A DNA stretch of 64,000 bases from Nocardia cyriacigeorgica GUH-2 (lineage in GTDB: Bacteria; Actinomycetota; Actinomycetes; Mycobacteriales; Mycobacteriaceae): NCBI RefSeq assembly GCF_000284035.1, contig NC_016887.1:4030001-4094000 (forward strand). The letters are read 5' to 3'. This document shows positions 59,683 through 64,000 of the stretch, one piece after another. A program made the position numbers and the translations under genes. Every line of letters begins with the position of its first letter. The first letter of the stretch is position 1. The notes under the pieces were generated by a model. The model did no database searches. It was not told where the DNA came from and saw only the letters and a program-made list of their open reading frames with translations.

Positions 59683-60474
59683 ATGATTCTGGATCGATTC
59701 CGGCTCGATGACCGGGTAGCGATCGTCACCGGCGCCGGGCGAGGCCTCGGTGCCGCGATAGCCGTCGGATTCGCCGAGGCGGGCGCCGATGTGGTGATCG
59801 CGGCGCGCACCGAATCCGATCTGCGGTCGGTCGCCGCCCAGGTGGAGGCGACCGGGCGCAAGGCCCATGTGGTGGTCGCCGATCTCGCCGATCTCGATGC
59901 GGTGGCGGCGCTGGCCGACGCGGCCGTCACGCAGTTCGGCCGGCTCGACATCGTGGTCAACAATGTCGGCGGGGCGATGCCGAAACCGCTGCTGGACACC
60001 AGCGCTGCCGAACTGTCGGAGGCGTTCACCTTCAATGTCGGTACCGCGCACACCCTGGTGCGCGCCGCCGCGCCGAAGATCCTGGAGACGGCGGGCACCG
60101 GCTCGATCATCAACATCACCTCGACGATGGGCCGGCTGCCCGGCCGCGCCTTCGCCGCCTACGCCACCGCGAAAGCCGCGCTCGCGCATTACACCCGCAG
60201 CGCCGCCATGGACCTGTGCCCACGCATCCGGGTGAACGCGATCGCCCCCGGATCCATCCTCACCTCCGCACTGGAGGTCGTGGCCGGCAACGAGCAGATG
60301 CGCACGGCGCTGGAACAGGCCACCCCGATGCGCCGCCTGGGCAACCCGGCCGATATCGCCTCGGCCGCACTGTTTCTCGCCTCGCCCGCGGGTGAGTTCC
60401 TGACCGGCAAGGTGCTCGAGGTCGACGGCGGCCTCATCGCACCGAATCTCGATATCCCCATCCCGGATCTGTGA
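59683..60474 (+). CDS. SDR family oxidoreductase
   Basis: A 263-residue classical SDR. TGAGRGLG (about 16-23) binds NAD(P), NNVGG replaces the common NNAG, the catalytic Ser is in INITSTMGRLPG and the YxxxK in YATAKAAL; the C-terminus has GEFLTGKVLEVDGG. AARTESDL after strand 2 suggests NADP(H). GGAAAGG lies before the ATG. Followed closely by a dehydrogenase-like gene, it is probably part of a small catabolic operon for a steroid, terpenoid or lipid, but the substrate is not evident. Confidence 0.93.
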   Translation: MILDRFRLDDRVAIVTGAGRGLGAAIAVGFAEAGADVVIAARTESDLRSVAAQVEATGRKAHVVVADLADLDAVAALADAAVTQFGRLDIVVNNVGGAMPKPLLDTSAAELSEAFTFNVGTAHTLVRAAAPKILETAGTGSIINITSTMGRLPGRAFAAYATAKAALAHYTRSAAMDLCPRIRVNAIAPGSILTSALEVVAGNEQMRTALEQATPMRRLGNPADIASAALFLASPAGEFLTGKVLEVDGGLIAPNLDIPIPDL

Positions 60475-60484
60475 GGTGACGACC

Positions 60485-61558
60485 ATGGTCTATCGCGTAG
60501 TGCACTGGGGCACCGGCAATGTCGGGCGGCACGCGCTCGCCGGCGTGCTCGACGATCCCGGACTGGAACTGGTGGGTGTGCGGGTCTCCGGCCCGGACAA
60601 GGACGGCCGCGATGCGGGCGAACTCATCGGCGCCGACCCGACCGGCGTCACGGCCACCACCGACACCGAGCGGATCCTGGCGCTGCAGCCCGACTGTGTG
60701 GTGTACACGGCCATGACCGACAACCGGCTGATGGAAGCCCTCGAAGATCTGCGCATCCTGCTCGCGGCCGGGATCAATGTGGTGGCCAGCGCGCCGGTGT
60801 TTGTGCAGTACCCGTGGAAAGTCATCCCGGACGAGCTGCTGGGGCCGGTGGAGGAGGCCGCGGCGGCGGGCAATGCGTCGCTGTTCGTCAACGGGATCGA
60901 TCCCGGCTTCGCCAACGATCTGCTGCCGCTGGCGCTGCTGGGCACCTGCCGCCGGGTCGACCAGGTGCGGTGTCTGGAGATCGTCGACTATTCGACCTAC
61001 GACAATCCCGCGGTCATGTTCGACATCATGGGTTTCGGTCAGCCGATGGAGCAGACCCCGCTGCTGTTGCAGCCGGGTGTGCTGTCGCTGGCCTGGGGCA
61101 GCGTGGTCCGGCAGCTGGCGGCCGGGCTGGATATCGAACTCGACGCCGTCACCCAGACCTACGAACGGATCCCGGCCCCGGAGACCTTCGACATCGACTC
61201 CGGCATCATCGAGAAGGGCACCGCGGCCGGTCTGCGCTTCGAGGTGCGCGGCATGGTCGGCGAGCGCGCCGTCACGGTGCTCGAGCACGTCACCCGGTTG
61301 CGCGCCGACCTCGCCCCCGACTGGCCGCAACCGGCCCGCGCAGGCGGCTCCTACCGCGTCGAGGTCACCGGCGAACCGCACTACACCCTCGACCTGGCGA
61401 TGTTCAGCGACAACGGCGACCACAACCACGCCAGCCTCGTCGGCACCGCCATGCGCCTGGTCAACGCGATCCCCGCCGTGGTGGCGGCCCCCGCAGGCAT
61501 CCGCACCACCCTCGACCTGCCCCTGATCACCGGCGCCGGTCTGGCGTCGCGCGGCTAG
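60485..61558 (+). CDS. dihydrodipicolinate reductase-like oxidoreductase
   Basis: A 357-residue NAD(P)-binding protein with an N-terminal Rossmann domain of DapB type (VVHWGTGNVGRHAL, about 5-18) and a C-terminal domain related to the amine dehydrogenases of the 2,4-diaminopentanoate dehydrogenase group. Such proteins are common beside SDR and acyl-CoA dehydrogenase genes in mycolic-acid bacteria, with unknown substrates. ATG 60485 is preferred over GTG 60476 because GAGG lies eight bases before it. It is co-transcribed with the SDR. Confidence 0.87.
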   Translation: MVYRVVHWGTGNVGRHALAGVLDDPGLELVGVRVSGPDKDGRDAGELIGADPTGVTATTDTERILALQPDCVVYTAMTDNRLMEALEDLRILLAAGINVVASAPVFVQYPWKVIPDELLGPVEEAAAAGNASLFVNGIDPGFANDLLPLALLGTCRRVDQVRCLEIVDYSTYDNPAVMFDIMGFGQPMEQTPLLLQPGVLSLAWGSVVRQLAAGLDIELDAVTQTYERIPAPETFDIDSGIIEKGTAAGLRFEVRGMVGERAVTVLEHVTRLRADLAPDWPQPARAGGSYRVEVTGEPHYTLDLAMFSDNGDHNHASLVGTAMRLVNAIPAVVAAPAGIRTTLDLPLITGAGLASRG

Positions 61559-61581
61559 CCCGGGACCGAGCGTCTACCGAA

Positions 61582-61619
61582 ACCGCCCCGCCCCACCGGA
61601 ATCGGCGGGACGGGGCGGT
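61582..61619. terminator. bidirectional terminator hairpin
   Basis: ACCGCCCCGCCCC (61582-61594) pairs with GGGACGGGGCGGT (61607-61619) with one mismatch, between convergent genes. Confidence 0.75.
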
Positions 61620-61642
61620 GCGTTCAGCGCGGTACGCGGAAA

Positions 61643-62788
61643 TCAGGCCAGTTTCAGGGAACGGCCGATGATCTCCTTCATGATCTCGGTGGTGCCGCCG
61701 TAGATCGTCTGGATGCGGGCGTCCATGTAGGCCTTGGCGATCGGGTATTCCTTCATGTAGCCGTAGCCGCCGTGCAGTTGCAGGCAGCGGTTGATGAGGT
61801 CGAGCTGCTCCTCGGTGCTCCACCACTTGGCCATGGCGGCGTCCTCGACCGAGAGCTTGCCCGCGTTCAGATCTTCGATGAAGCGGTCGACCATGATGCG
61901 CACGGCGGTGGTCTTGGTGGCCAGCTCGGCCAGCACGAAACGGGTGTTCTGCAAGGCGCCAATCGGCTTGCCGAAGGCCTTGCGGTCACGCACGTACTGG
62001 CAGGTCATGTCCAGGCAGGCCTCCATGGCGGCGGCGGCCATCACGGCGATGGACATGCGTTCCTGGGGCAGGTTCTGCATCAGGTGGATGAAGCCCATGC
62101 CCTCGGTGCCGAGCAGGTTGGCCGCGGGCACCCGGACGTCGTTGAAGCTCAGTTCGGCGGTGTCCTGCGCCTTGAGGCCGATCTTGTCGAGGTTGCGGCC
62201 GCGTTCGAAGCCGGGCATATCGCGCTCGACCACCAGCAGACTGAAGCCCATCGCGCCCTTCTCGGGGTCGGTCTGGGCCACCACGATGACGATGTCGGCG
62301 TTGATGCCGTTGGTGATGAAGGTCTTCGAGCCGTTGAGCACCCAGTCGTCACCGTCGCGCACCGCGCGGGTCTTGATGCCCTGCAGGTCCGAACCGGTGC
62401 CCGGCTCGGTCATCGCGATCGCGGTGATGATCTCGCCGGAACAGAAGCCGGGCAGCCACCGCTGCTTCTGCTCGTCGTTGGCCAGCTCCAGCAGGTACGG
62501 CGCGATGACGTCGTTGTGCAGCGAGAACCCCAGGCCGGAGTACTGGCCGCGCACGGTCTCCTCGGTGATCACCGCGTTGTAGCGGAAGTCCTTCACCCCG
62601 CCGCCGCCGTACTCCTCCGGCACGGCCATGCCGAGGAAGCCCTGCTTGCCGGCCTCGGTCCACACCGACCGGTCGACGATGCCCTGCTCTTCCCACGTCG
62701 CGTGGTTCGGCGCGACGTGGGTGTCGAGAAACTTGCGGAACGACTCCCGGAACAGGTCGTGCTCGGGTTCGAACAGTGTGCGCTCCAC
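61643..62788 (-). CDS. acyl-CoA dehydrogenase
   Basis: A 381-residue FAD-dependent enzyme that introduces a trans-2 double bond into acyl-CoA. Family signatures are present: AIAMTEPGTGSDLQG (FAD/substrate loop) and a C-terminal QLHGGYGYMKEYPIAKAYMDAR followed by IYGGTTEIMKEII; the catalytic Glu of short/medium-chain enzymes would be in the YGGTTEI segment. The GTG start has AGGAGG five bases upstream. It is close in type to the mycobacterial FadE long-chain enzymes. Converges on the dehydrogenase-like gene. Confidence 0.94.
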   Translation of the reverse strand: MERTLFEPEHDLFRESFRKFLDTHVAPNHATWEEQGIVDRSVWTEAGKQGFLGMAVPEEYGGGGVKDFRYNAVITEETVRGQYSGLGFSLHNDVIAPYLLELANDEQKQRWLPGFCSGEIITAIAMTEPGTGSDLQGIKTRAVRDGDDWVLNGSKTFITNGINADIVIVVAQTDPEKGAMGFSLLVVERDMPGFERGRNLDKIGLKAQDTAELSFNDVRVPAANLLGTEGMGFIHLMQNLPQERMSIAVMAAAAMEACLDMTCQYVRDRKAFGKPIGALQNTRFVLAELATKTTAVRIMVDRFIEDLNAGKLSVEDAAMAKWWSTEEQLDLINRCLQLHGGYGYMKEYPIAKAYMDARIQTIYGGTTEIMKEIIGRSLKLA

Positions 62789-62937
62789 ACCAACCTCCTA
62801 GTGACCACACGAACCGGTCCGCACCGGTCCGTCGTTGTCACCCACCGTACCCGGAATGAGAATCGCTGTTCACTTCACTCCCCGAATTCGTCGCCTCACC
62901 TGCTCGAGTAGCGGCGCCGAAGATGATCAAAGGAGAT

Positions 62938-63849
62938 TCACGACAAACGAAACCGCCGCAGCCGGTCGATCGCGCCGGAGGCGAACGCGCCCAGATCACC
63001 GCGCACCCGGCCGGCCAGCGTGCGGCCCGCATCGCGGTCGCGTTCGGCGAACAGGAACCGCAACTCTTCTTCCAGGCTCTTGCGCACCACGGCCCGCAAT
63101 TCGACCGCGGCGGCGCCGAGATCAGGGGCGTCGCGCCAGGGCGCCGGGTCGATCGGCGCGCCTGCGGCGAAGTAGAACCGCTCCGGCCTCGGCAGCGGCG
63201 TGGGGCCGATGCCGCGCACCAGCGGCGGGGTGAGTTCGCGGTTGATGCCGAGCGCCTCGACCACCCAGCGCAGCGGCCGCAGCACCGGGTGATCGCCGTC
63301 GACGATGATGTCGTAGGCGTCGTCCACGCCGATCATCGCCACCGGAACGATCGGCGCGCCGGCCTCGATCGCCATTCGGGCGAAGCCGGTGCGACCCTCC
63401 CATTTGAGGTGGTACTTCTCATTCTTGCGACGCACGGCCTCGCGCCCGCCGCCCGGGAAGACCATCACCGCCTCGCCGCGTTCCAGCAGCGCCAGGCAGT
63501 TCTGCCTGGTCCCGCGCACCGAGCCGTAGTGGTGCAGCAGATGCCGCACGCCGGGCACGGCGATCAGCACGTTCTCCGCGAGTCCGCGGATGAGCCTGCC
63601 GCGCCGGCGCAGCACCTCCGGCAGCAGCAGCGGTGCGTCGATCCCCCCGAGCAGGTTGTGATTGCCCACCAACAGCACCGGGCCCTCGGCGGGAATGTTC
63701 TCCAGCCCGTAGAACCGCGGGCTCGTCCACGCGCGCAGCGGGGCGAGCAAGGTCTCGATGACGCGCAGGTCGGTATCGCTCAGCGATACCGACAGCGGCG
63801 CACCGTCACTGAGCACGGCGGTGTCGTGCGGGGCACGGTCGTGCGACAT
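62938..63849 (-). CDS. PlsC-like lysophospholipid acyltransferase family protein
   Basis: A 303-residue membrane-associated acyltransferase. The first block reads GNHNLLGGIDAPLL, where the His and Asp are seven residues apart instead of the HX4D of classical PlsC; this form is typical of the diacylglycerol acyltransferase/TMEM68-like branch. The second block is VMVFPGGGREAVRRK (the FPEG-type motif) and the third GAPIVPVAMIG. AGGAGGG lies at the right distance before the ATG. It probably acylates glycerolipids, perhaps in storage lipid synthesis, near the acyl-CoA dehydrogenase. Confidence 0.9.
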   Translation of the reverse strand: MSHDRAPHDTAVLSDGAPLSVSLSDTDLRVIETLLAPLRAWTSPRFYGLENIPAEGPVLLVGNHNLLGGIDAPLLLPEVLRRRGRLIRGLAENVLIAVPGVRHLLHHYGSVRGTRQNCLALLERGEAVMVFPGGGREAVRRKNEKYHLKWEGRTGFARMAIEAGAPIVPVAMIGVDDAYDIIVDGDHPVLRPLRWVVEALGINRELTPPLVRGIGPTPLPRPERFYFAAGAPIDPAPWRDAPDLGAAAVELRAVVRKSLEEELRFLFAERDRDAGRTLAGRVRGDLGAFASGAIDRLRRFRLS

Positions 63850-64000
63850 GAACCCTCCTGATGTCGATTCGATGACGATAACGCAACGAAATCGACTGTG
63901 TCGCATCGGATATGCGGTCAGGGCTGACCTGCGGCATTGTTCACGTGCCGGAAACCGGCGGTGGTTACGATGCCGGTCCGTCAGCCACGGCGGTGCCCGC
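63850..64000. other. end of window, upstream region of the acyltransferase gene
   Basis: The first 60 bases are A/T-richer and should contain the acyltransferase promoter. A plus-strand ATG near 63970 opens only about ten codons before the window ends, too few to call a gene. Confidence 0.4.

Noticed and set aside
63970..64000. Start of a further plus-strand gene
   Set aside because: Only about ten codons are visible; no evidence for coding.

Overview
The window comes from the chromosome of a high-GC actinomycete, most likely Nocardia or a close relative in the Mycobacteriales. It keeps, with the same orientations, most of the gene order around sigA, sigB, ideR and lexA known from Mycobacterium tuberculosis (roughly the Rv2695-Rv2720 block). 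Many starts are GTG, several genes have a -10 box only 6-8 bases before the start codon (leaderless mRNAs), and third-position GC is very high. No rRNA, tRNA, CRISPR array, insertion sequence or phage gene was seen.

Region 1 (1-7.5 kb) is conserved core: an alpha/beta hydrolase tail, DUF3710 and dut, DUF3093, DUF4193, cei, suhB, ppgK and the housekeeping sigma factor sigA. Region 2 (7.5-23.8 kb) is accessory: an MHYT-domain membrane sensor, a spacer with a 16-bp tandem repeat, ethanolamine ammonia-lyase (eutBC), a KhtTU-type K+/H+ antiporter pair, a two-component system, a SNF2 helicase with a SWIM-finger partner, an AraC regulator, a TetR-controlled SDR, and a DEXH helicase. Region 3 (23.9-28.6 kb) returns to the core: yihY, DUF3039, DUF3099, a methyltransferase and sigB, which has an ECF-type stress promoter.

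Region 4 (28.6-34.7 kb) holds an overlapping pair, a GNAT/acyl-CoA-synthetase-like lysine acetyltransferase and an AcuC-type deacetylase, followed by ideR and galE. Region 5 (34.7-46.6 kb) has DUF4192, a lipoprotein, PAC2, a DUF3516 helicase, a polyamine operon (group III decarboxylase plus a fused AdoMet decarboxylase-spermidine synthase), oxyR divergent from ahpCD, and a PhzF protein. Region 6 (46.6-57.9 kb) has membrane proteins, a class III aminotransferase, hrpA, a tiny secreted Cys-rich protein, nrdR, an unknown secreted protein, and the divergent SOS pair chiZ-like/lexA with two SOS boxes. Region 7 (57.9-64 kb) is metabolic: a GGCT-like protein, an IclR regulator divergent from an SDR-dehydrogenase operon with two adjacent palindromes, an acyl-CoA dehydrogenase and a PlsC-like acyltransferase.

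The genes mostly serve transcription control (SigA, SigB, IdeR, LexA, OxyR, NrdR), stress defence, nucleotide hygiene and envelope maintenance, with accessory operons inserted between conserved neighbours. The least ordinary items are the polyamine fusion operon, the acetyltransferase/deacetylase pair, the two repeat families and several clean but unassigned operators.
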